From Pantoea coffeiphila (GTDB lineage: Bacteria; Pseudomonadota; Gammaproteobacteria; Enterobacterales; Enterobacteriaceae): a stretch of DNA of 64,000 bases. Within the stretch, counting starts at the first letter, position 1, and each line of letters begins with the position of its first letter. Position numbers and translations under genes: made by a program. The notes beneath the pieces were generated by a model. That model did no database searches, had not been told where the DNA came from, and was given only the letters and a program-made list of their open reading frames with translations. The stretch is from positions 558,001-622,000 of the forward strand of contig NZ_JAFBFW010000004.1 in assembly GCF_016909495.1 (NCBI RefSeq). The letters are read 5' to 3'. This document shows, in pieces, positions 27,199 through 34,885 of the stretch.

Positions 27199-28098
27199 TT
27201 ACCCGGTAACCGCAGCGACGTTGCGTTTCACGCCTTCAATCACAGCCTGCAGCTGCGCTTTCTCTTCTTCATCCAGCGCCAGCAGCGGTGCGCGCACCGG
27301 GCCTGCGGTCAGACCGGCCAGATTGCAACCGTACTTGATGGACTGCACGAACTTACCGCCGTCGAGGAAGTTCATCAGCGGCATCATCGCCGCCATGATC
27401 TTACGCCCTTTGGCGAAGTCCTTCTCAATGACACAGGCTTCGTACAGCGCAACGTGCTCGCGTGGAATAAAGTTAGAGCCAGCGCAAACCCAGCTGCGTG
27501 CGCCCCAGGCGAAGAACTCCAGCGCCAGGTCGTCCCAGCCGCAGGACAGCGCAATGTTCGGGTATTTGATGGCCAGCAGATGCAGGTTGTTCAGATCGCC
27601 GGAGCTTTCTTTAATCGCCACCACGTTTTTCGATTTGCTGACTTCGGTGAAATAGGTTTCCCCCATGCTGATACCCATACGGCCGGGGTAGTTGTAAAGC
27701 ATGATCGGCAGCTGAGCGGCTTTATCCACGGTCAGCGCGTGGTGGGCATTTTCCAGTTCAGTCGGCAGCGCGTAAGGCGGCGAGGTCACCAGAATGGCAT
27801 CGGCTTTATGTTCACGAGCGTGCTGCGCAAAGGCAACGGCATCTTCCGTGCGGATAGCTCCGGTACCCACCACCAGCGGCAGGCGGTTGCCGATCACCTT
27901 GCGCGCATGTTCCACTAGTGCCAGGCGCTCTTCGGTAGTTTGTGCGTAGTACTCACCGGTAGAACCACCGATGATAATGCCGTGTACGCGGGCTTCAATC
28001 AGCGACTCCAGCACGTCGGCAAAGCGAGCAAAATCAATGCTGCCATCGGCGGCGTAAGGGGTAATTGCCGGGGTGAAGATACCATCAAATGTCAACAC
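27199..28098 (-). CDS. DHDPS/NAL family lyase or dehydratase
   Basis: 299-residue class I aldolase-fold enzyme of the dihydrodipicolinate synthase family. It has the GGSTGE pyruvate-binding motif, Tyr135 (YNYPGR), Arg140 and the Schiff-base Lys163 (AIKESSG). Because lysine synthesis does not need it here and it is coupled with an aldehyde dehydrogenase under a GntR protein, a catabolic role on a keto-deoxy acid or hydroxyproline-type substrate is likely. The start is GTG 28098 with GGAGG five bases upstream; a TTG one codon on is also possible. Confidence 0.88.
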   Translation of the reverse strand: MLTFDGIFTPAITPYAADGSIDFARFADVLESLIEARVHGIIIGGSTGEYYAQTTEERLALVEHARKVIGNRLPLVVGTGAIRTEDAVAFAQHAREHKADAILVTSPPYALPTELENAHHALTVDKAAQLPIMLYNYPGRMGISMGETYFTEVSKSKNVVAIKESSGDLNNLHLLAIKYPNIALSCGWDDLALEFFAWGARSWVCAGSNFIPREHVALYEACVIEKDFAKGRKIMAAMMPLMNFLDGGKFVQSIKYGCNLAGLTAGPVRAPLLALDEEEKAQLQAVIEGVKRNVAAVTG

Positions 28099-28488
28099 GT
28101 TAACCTCCAGAGGGAAAATCAGGACCAAAATCACCCGCTTTGCGGCAGAAAATGGCGACGTTTGTTAACAATTTGCACAGCCCGGTTTGACAGGTCAATG
28201 AAGGGGGATTTTTTGTATACGAGTAAAATACAAAAAAAATTCGCATGAATGGTACGTTCATACAAATTAATTTTTTTAAAATGTTAAAAATCAGCAAATT
28301 AAAACTATTTTCAAATAGGAAAAATTTTCTACATGATTTCCGATAACGATCACATTATGAGATTATTACGCTATCTGGCATATTTACAGCCTCGTTCAGG
28401 AAGCATAATTTTGATGCTGCATTTAACCAGGTTTTAACAGATATCCGTCCGGTTCGCTGGCGAACACCGTAAACAGAGGTAGAAGGCT
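28099..28488. other. Divergent promoter region of the DHDPS-like gene and yddG
   Basis: 390 bp, AT-rich in the middle. It holds an inverted repeat at 28209-28237 and a 17-bp near-palindrome at 28245-28261, which are candidate GntR operators. No gene with support. Confidence 0.5.
28209..28237. promoter_or_regulatory. Candidate GntR operator
   Basis: TTTTTTGTAT-ACGAGTAAA-ATACAAAAAA: ten-base perfect arms with nine bases between, about 110 bp upstream of the DHDPS-like start. It contains GTATAC, which also occurs in the gntR promoter (25443-25448). Confidence 0.5.
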
Positions 28489-29400
28489 ATGCCCCAGAAC
28501 AAAGCGACGCTCACAGGATTGATTGCCATCCTGCTTTGGAGCGCGATTGTGGGATTGATTAAGAGCGTCAGTGAAGGATTTGGTGCGATTGGCGGCGCGG
28601 CGCTGATTTACACCTGCAGCGCCGTGCTGCTGCTGTTCACCATCGGCTTCCCCAACATCCGCAAGTTTCCACGCAGCTATCTGATTATCGGCAGCGTGCT
28701 GTTTGTTTGCTACGAGCTGTGCCTGTCGCTGTCGCTGGGGTTCACCCACTCCGGCCGCCAGGCGATTGAAGTCGGTATGGTGAATTATCTGTGGCCCAGC
28801 ATGACCATTGTTTTATCGGTTATTGTTAACCGACAGAAAACCAGTCTGTTAATTATTCCTGGGGTTATTATTTCAGTCATGGGAATTTGCCGCGTGCTGG
28901 GTGGCGACAGCGGATTCTCTCTGAGCGAAATGGCCAGTAATATAATGGATAACCCGCTCAGCTACGGACTGGCCTTTAGCGGCGCGATTATTTGGGCAAT
29001 CTATTGTGTGGTAACGAAAAGAATTGCTCAGGGCAGCAACGGCATTACGCTGTTCTTTATTTTAACCGCGCTAACCCTGTGGGTGAAGTTCCTGCTGTCG
29101 CCGCAGCCCGAGTTTGTTTTATCGGCGAAAGTCTGGATTAATCTGGCGCTGGCGGCCATGGCGATGGGCTTCGGTTACGCAGCCTGGAACGTGGGTATTC
29201 TGCACGGGAACGTCACCATTCTGGCGGCGGCATCCTACTTTATTCCGATTATCTCTGCGGTTCTGGCGGCGTTTATGCTCAATTCGCAGCTTTCGGTTTC
29301 CTTCTGGCAGGGCACCGCGATGGTCAGTCTCGGTTCTCTCGCCTGCTGGTGGGCAACCCGCACGGTGGCTGAAAAAAAGCTCTCCTGTAAGGCCTCTTAG
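28489..29400 (+). CDS. yddG: YddG-like aromatic amino acid exporter (DMT/EamA family)
   Basis: 303 residues, ten predicted transmembrane helices. The segment VGMVNYLWPSMTI and later GFGYAAWNVGILHGNVTI match E. coli YddG, which exports aromatic amino acids and paraquat. Start ATG 28489. The gene is divergent from the DHDPS-like gene. Whether its transport role is linked to that pathway is unknown. Confidence 0.9.
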   Translation: MPQNKATLTGLIAILLWSAIVGLIKSVSEGFGAIGGAALIYTCSAVLLLFTIGFPNIRKFPRSYLIIGSVLFVCYELCLSLSLGFTHSGRQAIEVGMVNYLWPSMTIVLSVIVNRQKTSLLIIPGVIISVMGICRVLGGDSGFSLSEMASNIMDNPLSYGLAFSGAIIWAIYCVVTKRIAQGSNGITLFFILTALTLWVKFLLSPQPEFVLSAKVWINLALAAMAMGFGYAAWNVGILHGNVTILAAASYFIPIISAVLAAFMLNSQLSVSFWQGTAMVSLGSLACWWATRTVAEKKLSCKAS

Positions 29401-29740
29401 CTTTTACCCCGGGAGGAGTACTCTCCTCCCAACCTCGACACATCGTACTCACTTAATTTTAAACAAAAACAATTCCTGTTCTATCGTCTTTAACCGAAGG
29501 AGAGTTTATAGAATATAAAAAAACTGATAATAACCGTTCACCTGCTTAATCAATTAATGAAAACAACCTGCTCCGGATAACATTCTGGTGGATTCATCTG
29601 GTTTAAAATAATCCCGTTAATGCTGTGATTAAAAGTAATAAACCCCGTGACCGTAATAAGCATCCCTCGCTTTCATGTTTATTACAGTCATTATGTTGTG
29701 CTTTTTATTCAACGGTATCGGAGAAAAAACAGGAGTTACC
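29401..29740. other. Spacer between yddG and MFS gene
   Basis: 340 bp. A short GC hairpin follows yddG (GGGAGGAG-TACT-CTCCTCCC, 29411-29430, no T run). An inverted repeat at 29648-29690 lies before the MFS gene. No supported gene. Confidence 0.5.
29648..29690. promoter_or_regulatory. Inverted repeat before the MFS transporter gene
   Basis: TGACCGTAATAA (29648-29659) and TTATTACAGTCA (29679-29690), 12-base arms with one mismatch, centres 31 bp apart. Candidate operator for a dimeric regulator, perhaps the neighbouring GlxA-type or GntR protein. Confidence 0.4.
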
Positions 29741-31129
29741 ATGTCTGCTCATATTTCTGTTGAAGACGTGCCGCTGAGCCGCTTCCACCGATTACTGACC
29801 GTTCGCTCCGGCGGCGGCTCCTTTGTCGATGGCTACGTGCTGAGCATCATCGGCATCGCCATGACCAAAGTCTCCCCGGCGCTGGGGCTCAACGCATTCT
29901 GGGAAGGGCTGATTGCCGCATCGGCGCTGATCGGCATCTTCTTTGGCGGCTTTTTGGGTGGCGTACTGACCGATCGCCTCGGCAGGCGCCTGATCTATTT
30001 CGTTGGCCCCACGCTGTTTATCCTCTGTTCGCTGGCCCAGTTCTGGGTACAAAGTGGCGAAATGCTGTTTATCCTGCGCCTGCTCAGCGGCGTAGCGGTG
30101 GGGATTGAATACCCGGTAGCCACCGCGTTTCTGGTGGAGTTTCTGCCGAAAAAATACCGTGGCCCGTGCCTCGCAACGCTGACCATCCTGTGGTTTGCCG
30201 GTGCCGCCACCGCCTATATGACCGGCGAAGCGATTCTCTACTTTGGCGGCGCTGAAGCCTGGCGCATTGCACTGGCCAGCACCGCAGTGATTGGCCTGCT
30301 GCTGTTCCTGATCCGCTTAGGCACGCCGGAATCGCCGCGCTGGCTGATCAGTAAAGGACGCCATGCCGAAGCCGAAGTCATTATTCGCCAGGTGTACGGC
30401 GACAACTTCAGCCTGAAAAATCTGCCCGCGCAGTCGGAAAATAAGCACCTGTCGTTCAGGAGCCTGCTGCACTCCGGCTACGGCAAGCGCATGGCGTTTA
30501 TCACCGTGTTCTGGACCTGTTCGGTGATCCCGGTGTTCGCCGTTTACGCCTTTGCGCCGAAAGTGCTGGATGCCCTGCATCTGAGCGGCAACTGGGCCTC
30601 ATACGGTTCGGTAGCCATTACGCTGCTGTTTGTGATGGGCTGTATTATTGCCACCCGGTTGGTGAACACGCTGGGACGCCGTAAACTGCTGCTGCAAAGC
30701 TTCCTGTGGTCCGGCCTGGCGCTGGCGCTGCTTGGTCTGCTGCGCGACGGGCCATCACCGGTGATCCTGCTGCTGTTCGGCACCTACGCGCTGTTTATCG
30801 GCGGTGCGCAGGTGCTGCAGCTGGTCTATCCAAATGAGATCTTCCCGACGGAGATCCGTGCCGGTGCGGTGGGGATTGGTACATCGATGTCGCGGATTGG
30901 GGCGGCGATCGGCACCTGGCTGATCCCGGTTTCCCTACAGACGATCGGCATTGGCGCAACGATGTACATCGCTGCCGGGATCACCGCCGTCGGGCTGATC
31001 GTTTCCTGGTTCCTGGCACCGGAAACCGCCTCGCGCAGCCTGGAGGACGCCGCCTCGCTGGAGGCTGACCAGACGGCTTCTGCGCCTGCATCTTCCGCTG
31101 GCAAACTGTCAAAGAATAACGCCTGGTAA
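29741..31129 (+). CDS. MFS transporter, sugar/metabolite:H+ symporter type
   Basis: 462 residues with 12 predicted transmembrane helices. The MFS motif A GVLTDRLGRRLIYF lies after helix 2 and a second copy (TRLVNTLGRRKLLL) after helix 8; PESPRWL follows helix 6, as in the sugar-porter/aromatic acid symporter group. ATG 29741 has AGGAG five bases upstream; 22 more in-frame codons were rejected. The substrate is unknown; aromatic acids are a good guess, because a hydroxybenzoate-type decarboxylase operon lies 1.6 kb away. Confidence 0.9.
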   Translation: MSAHISVEDVPLSRFHRLLTVRSGGGSFVDGYVLSIIGIAMTKVSPALGLNAFWEGLIAASALIGIFFGGFLGGVLTDRLGRRLIYFVGPTLFILCSLAQFWVQSGEMLFILRLLSGVAVGIEYPVATAFLVEFLPKKYRGPCLATLTILWFAGAATAYMTGEAILYFGGAEAWRIALASTAVIGLLLFLIRLGTPESPRWLISKGRHAEAEVIIRQVYGDNFSLKNLPAQSENKHLSFRSLLHSGYGKRMAFITVFWTCSVIPVFAVYAFAPKVLDALHLSGNWASYGSVAITLLFVMGCIIATRLVNTLGRRKLLLQSFLWSGLALALLGLLRDGPSPVILLLFGTYALFIGGAQVLQLVYPNEIFPTEIRAGAVGIGTSMSRIGAAIGTWLIPVSLQTIGIGATMYIAAGITAVGLIVSWFLAPETASRSLEDAASLEADQTASAPASSAGKLSKNNAW

Positions 31130-31162
31130 TTACCTTTCGGGGCTGCATCGCAGCCCCTGCTT

Positions 31163-32191
31163 TCACGGTTTAATCAGCTTTTCCACTTCCCTGCGGCGTT
31201 TTCGGTAAGAGCTGGGCGTTTCACCATACTGCTTGCGGAACCAGGCGATCAGATGAGAGGCATCGGCAAAGCCGGTGGCGGCAGCGATGGCGTTGATGCT
31301 GTTGCTGGAGTCGGCCATCAGCTTGCGCGCCTGTTCCAGCCGCATCCGTCGCCAGTACACCGCCGCCGAATAGCTGGTGCATTTGGTAAAAATCAGGTTC
31401 AGCTGACGGAACGTGACTCCGGCAAAAGCAGCCACTTCGGCTAGAGGAACCGGCGAATCGAGGTGGTGCTTCATCAGCTCGATCACCTTGTTAACCACGT
31501 CATTTTCATAGACGTCCGGCGGGTTCTGATTCTCTTTCTGCTTCGCCCGGCTGGCAGGCACCGCGGTGTCGTCCACCAGCAGGTACTTCAGCACCTTCTG
31601 CGATCGCACCAGCCCGCAGTGCTGGCGGATCAGATCGGCTGCCAGATCGATAGCCGTTCCTCCCGGACAGGAGATAATGCCGCCGTCTTTGATGTAGGTT
31701 TTATCGATCACCGGGATCGCTTTCGGAAAGCGCAGGCGAAACTCATCGCGGGTGGTGAAGTGAATCGCACACTGTCGCCCGTCCAGCAGACCGGCATTAC
31801 CCGCCACAAACGCCCCGCTGCACAGGGTGATGATCGGGATATTACGCGCATGGATCTCTCTGAGCGCATGCAGCAGCCACTGCGGCGGCTGGCGCGTCTC
31901 CTCCAGCAGCCCGCCGGCCACCACGAAGTAATCCCAGTTGCGAGAAAAATCCAGCGCCGCCGTCGGTGACACGGGCAGTCCACAGCTGGCGGTGACCGGC
32001 TGGTCATCGCAGGTCATCCATTCCCAGCGGCAGAAAATCTGGCGGCTGGAGAAAGATTCATCGGCCGCAAAGCGCAGCGACTCTACCAGCCCCGCCACTG
32101 ACGCGAGAGTGAACTGTTTCATCAGCAGAAAGCCGATGGTCAGATCGGGCTTGGATTCACCGTTTTGTTCAGGCGCTATCTGTTGCTGCAT
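31163..32191 (-). CDS. GlxA-type AraC family regulator with DJ-1/PfpI domain
   Basis: 342 residues. The N-terminal DJ-1/PfpI-like domain (about 15-200) has the conserved Cys in TLCSGAFVAG (residue 124). The C-terminal AraC DNA-binding domain has two helix-turn-helices at about 250-335 (LAEVAAFAGVTFRQLNLIF and INAIAAATGFADASHLIAWF). It starts 5 bp after the MarR gene stop, so the two regulators form one transcript. Confidence 0.92.
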   Translation of the reverse strand: MQQQIAPEQNGESKPDLTIGFLLMKQFTLASVAGLVESLRFAADESFSSRQIFCRWEWMTCDDQPVTASCGLPVSPTAALDFSRNWDYFVVAGGLLEETRQPPQWLLHALREIHARNIPIITLCSGAFVAGNAGLLDGRQCAIHFTTRDEFRLRFPKAIPVIDKTYIKDGGIISCPGGTAIDLAADLIRQHCGLVRSQKVLKYLLVDDTAVPASRAKQKENQNPPDVYENDVVNKVIELMKHHLDSPVPLAEVAAFAGVTFRQLNLIFTKCTSYSAAVYWRRMRLEQARKLMADSSNSINAIAAATGFADASHLIAWFRKQYGETPSSYRKRRREVEKLIKP

Positions 32192-32196
32192 GGTTC

Positions 32197-32658
32197 TCAG
32201 GGCTCCTGTAATCCGCCCAGCTTGCTCAGCAGGCGCTTCAGATCGCGAATGTCCTGTTCGTTCAGACCGGAAGCGATGGTTTTTTCTGCGCTTTTTGCCT
32301 GTTCCACCATCCGTGCCAGCATGATTTCACCGTCAGCCGTCATCGACACCAGCTTACGGCGGCGGTTATCCGGATCGACGACGACGCTGACTAACCCGCT
32401 TTTGGTCATCCGGTCGATAACATACGTGCCCGTTGCTTTGTCAAACCCGGCGCGGTTTCCCAGCGTTTGCTGATCGCAGCAGGTTTCTTCCGCCAGCACG
32501 ACCAGAATGGCGTACTGCACGGCGGATAAACCGGTATCAACGCACTGAGCCCAGCAGGTTGTGGAGTGCTGCCCGGCGCGGCGCACAAGGTGCATCAGCG
32601 AGCTGTCGCCGTGCGGCCACAGAGGAGCAGCAACAATTAAGTCAGGATTTTGTGACAT
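32197..32658 (-). CDS. MarR family regulator
   Basis: 153 residues with a winged helix (about 45-115; FDKATGTYVIDRMTKSGLV and the wing DPDNRRRKLVSMT). Several Cys residues are present, including a CC pair, which in some MarR proteins are redox switches. It is divergent from the ubiX/ubiD-type operon and likely represses it; a repeat-rich operator lies between. SD AAGGAG is 10 bases before ATG. Confidence 0.92.
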   Translation of the reverse strand: MSQNPDLIVAAPLWPHGDSSLMHLVRRAGQHSTTCWAQCVDTGLSAVQYAILVVLAEETCCDQQTLGNRAGFDKATGTYVIDRMTKSGLVSVVVDPDNRRRKLVSMTADGEIMLARMVEQAKSAEKTIASGLNEQDIRDLKRLLSKLGGLQEP

Positions 32659-32689
32659 GGACCGTCTTGACTCCTTAAAACGATAATCT

Positions 32690-32726
32690 TATAGTTCGAA
32701 CTCAAACTGTTTATACTCAAACTATA
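32690..32726. promoter_or_regulatory. Operator-like repeats between marR and ubiX-type genes
   Basis: AGTTCGAACT (32693-32702) is a perfect palindrome. Two direct copies of ACTCAAACT lie at 32700-32708 and 32715-32723. Flanking TATAGTT/AACTATA (32690-32696 and 32720-32726) forms an inverted repeat. Likely the MarR binding site and the two promoters. Confidence 0.6.
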
Positions 32727-32754
32727 ACCCAAAAGTTTAGCAAAAGAGAACCAC

Positions 32755-33306
32755 ATGAAGCTTGTTGTCGGCATGACCGGTGCTACAGGCGCGGCAATTG
32801 GCGTTCGCCTGCTTAGCGCACTGAAAGACCTGGACGTGGAAACTCACCTGGTGATCTCCAAGTGGGCCCGCGCCACGATTCAAATGGAAACACCCTACAG
32901 TGTACAGGACGTTATCGCCCTCGCCTCCAGGACTTACAGCGAACACGACCAGGCCGCAGCGATTTCCAGCGGCTCCTTCCGCGTCGACGGCATGGTGGTG
33001 GTGCCCTGCAGTATGAAAACCCTCGCCGCCATCCGCGGCGGCTACGGCGATGGCCTTATCGCCCGCGCGGCTGATGTTACGCTGAAAGAGCAGCGAAAAC
33101 TGGTACTGGTGCCACGCGAATCACCACTGAACGTGATCCATCTGGAAAATATGCTGGCGCTGTCGCGCGCCGGCGCGATGATGCTGCCGCCCATGCCCGC
33201 CTTCTATAACAATCCGGCCAGCATTGATGACATTATCAATCATTTTGTCTCGCGCATTCTCGATCAGTTCGGTCTTGATAACGATCTCACAAAACGCTGG
33301 GGCTAA
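32755..33306 (+). CDS. UbiX/Pad1-like flavin prenyltransferase
   Basis: 183 residues. Makes the prenylated FMN cofactor used by UbiD-type decarboxylases. The phosphate-binding GMTGATGAAIG start and the VPCSMKTLAAIRGGYGDGLI and VPRESPLN segments are diagnostic. It is not the housekeeping ubiX, since it is coupled to a catabolic UbiD-type gene 36 bp downstream. Typical names for such genes are ecdB/vdcB/pad1. Confidence 0.93.
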   Translation: MKLVVGMTGATGAAIGVRLLSALKDLDVETHLVISKWARATIQMETPYSVQDVIALASRTYSEHDQAAAISSGSFRVDGMVVVPCSMKTLAAIRGGYGDGLIARAADVTLKEQRKLVLVPRESPLNVIHLENMLALSRAGAMMLPPMPAFYNNPASIDDIINHFVSRILDQFGLDNDLTKRWG

Positions 33307-33342
33307 CGCCCGCCATCTTCCGCTACGAATCAGGAGAGCCGG

Positions 33343-34797
33343 ATGAAGTATTACGATGATTTAAGAAGTTTTATCGACGCGCTGGATGCCATGGGCGACA
33401 TTATGCATGTGACCCGCGAGGTCGACTGCGATTTTGAGCCAAGCGCCATCACCCGCCGTAGCTACGAAATCCAGTCCCCCGCTCCGCTGTTTCATCATAT
33501 CACTGGGGTAGAATCCGGTTTCCGCCTGTTTGGCGCACCGGCATCGCTCTCTTCACGCAGCGATATGCCGTATGCCCGCGTGGCGATGTCGCTGGGCCTT
33601 GCGCCGGAATCCACCGGCCTGGAGATCGTTGAAGCGCTGTCGGCCGCCCGCCACAAGCCTGGCATTCCGCCGGTGCGCGTGGAATCCGCCGCCGCGCCGT
33701 GCCAGCAGAATATCCTGCGCGGTGAAGACGCCACCCTCGACCGCTTCCCCATTCCGTTTGCCCACGACAAAGACGGCGGTCGCTACGCCAATACATGGGG
33801 CACGCTGATTGTGAAAACCCCGGACGGGAAATGGGTGAACTGGTCCATCGCTCGCGTGATGAAGGTTGACGGGAAAAGAATGGTCGGTCTGATCGTTCCC
33901 AGCCAGCATATTGGCCAGATCTGGGCGGAGTGGGTGAAGATCGGTGAGCCGATGCCATACGCACTGGTACAGGGCCCTGCCCCGGCGATCTCCTGCGTTT
34001 CCGGTATTCCGATCCCGGCACACGCCGACGAAGCGGATTACATTGGCACGCTGGCCGGTGCGCCCGTCGAAGTGGTGAAAGCGGTCAGCATCGATCTCGA
34101 TGTACCGGCCACCGCTGAGATTGTGATTGAAGGGCACGTATCAATTACCCGCGACTGTCAGGAAGGCCCGTACGGCGAGTACGGCGGCTACCTTGGCTCC
34201 GGCTCTTCCGCCCAGCCCACCTTCCATGTGGAAACCATTACCTACCGCGACGATCCGATCTGGCCGATGTCGATCACCGGCCGTCCAACCGATGAATCCC
34301 ACACGCTGTGGGCGATGGGGCTGGCGGCCGATGCGCTGACCTATCTGAGAGAAGCGGAACTGCCGGTCAAAGCGGCCTGGATTCCGGAAGATTCAACGGT
34401 GCACTTGCTGCTGATTGTTATGCCGGAAAACTGGCGCGAGCTGCTGCCGGGTGTCTCCAGCGAAGAGCTGTCACAGCGCATTGGTGAAGTGCTGTTTAAA
34501 ACCAGCGCGATGGTGTTTATTCCGAAGGTCTACGTGGTTGATGACGACTTCGATCCGACCAATCTGCGTGAGGTGGTATGGGTGCTGTCTACCCGCGTGC
34601 ATCCGGTGGGCCGCCGCGCGGTGTTTGAAGATCAGCGCGTCATCCGCCTGCCGCAGTGCTATGAAGAAGAGGAGTACGTGGCGGGTAAAGGTGCCAAGGT
34701 GGTGTTCGATACGCTGCAAACCACCCGCCATCTGCACGCCTCGTTCGAACAGGGCTATCCGCAGGAAGTGCGCCAGCGCATTCTGGATAACTGGTAA
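33343..34797 (+). CDS. UbiD family (prFMN) aromatic acid decarboxylase
   Basis: 484 residues, length normal. UbiD-type reversible decarboxylase; the Glu-containing motif EGPYGEYGGY and the prFMN-binding NWSIARVM are visible, and PMSITGRPTDESHT corresponds to the PMS-GR-TDETHT signature of Fdc1-like enzymes. Substrate is probably a phenolic or cinnamic-type acid. The small third subunit (EcdD/VdcD, about 75 residues) of vanillate/hydroxybenzoate decarboxylases is absent: only 88 bp follow before the next gene. SD AGGAG lies seven bases before ATG. Confidence 0.92.
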   Translation: MKYYDDLRSFIDALDAMGDIMHVTREVDCDFEPSAITRRSYEIQSPAPLFHHITGVESGFRLFGAPASLSSRSDMPYARVAMSLGLAPESTGLEIVEALSAARHKPGIPPVRVESAAAPCQQNILRGEDATLDRFPIPFAHDKDGGRYANTWGTLIVKTPDGKWVNWSIARVMKVDGKRMVGLIVPSQHIGQIWAEWVKIGEPMPYALVQGPAPAISCVSGIPIPAHADEADYIGTLAGAPVEVVKAVSIDLDVPATAEIVIEGHVSITRDCQEGPYGEYGGYLGSGSSAQPTFHVETITYRDDPIWPMSITGRPTDESHTLWAMGLAADALTYLREAELPVKAAWIPEDSTVHLLLIVMPENWRELLPGVSSEELSQRIGEVLFKTSAMVFIPKVYVVDDDFDPTNLREVVWVLSTRVHPVGRRAVFEDQRVIRLPQCYEEEEYVAGKGAKVVFDTLQTTRHLHASFEQGYPQEVRQRILDNW

Positions 34798-34816
34798 GTT
34801 CTGACGCGTGTTCAAC

Positions 34817-34845
34817 CTGCTCCCGGCATGATTCGCCGGGAGCAG
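34817..34845 (+). terminator. Hairpin after the UbiD-type gene
   Basis: CTGCTCCCGGC-ATGATTC-GCCGGGAGCAG is a perfect 11-bp stem 20 bp after the stop, without a T run. Shared with the convergent exporter gene end. Confidence 0.5.
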
Positions 34846-34885
34846 CAGCCTTTACCCAGCGGCAACGAAATCGCCGCGGGTTAAT

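Noticed and set aside
29411..29430. GGGAGGAG-TACT-CTCCTCCC as a terminator of yddG
   Set aside because: Perfect short palindrome but no T run, so not called as a terminator.
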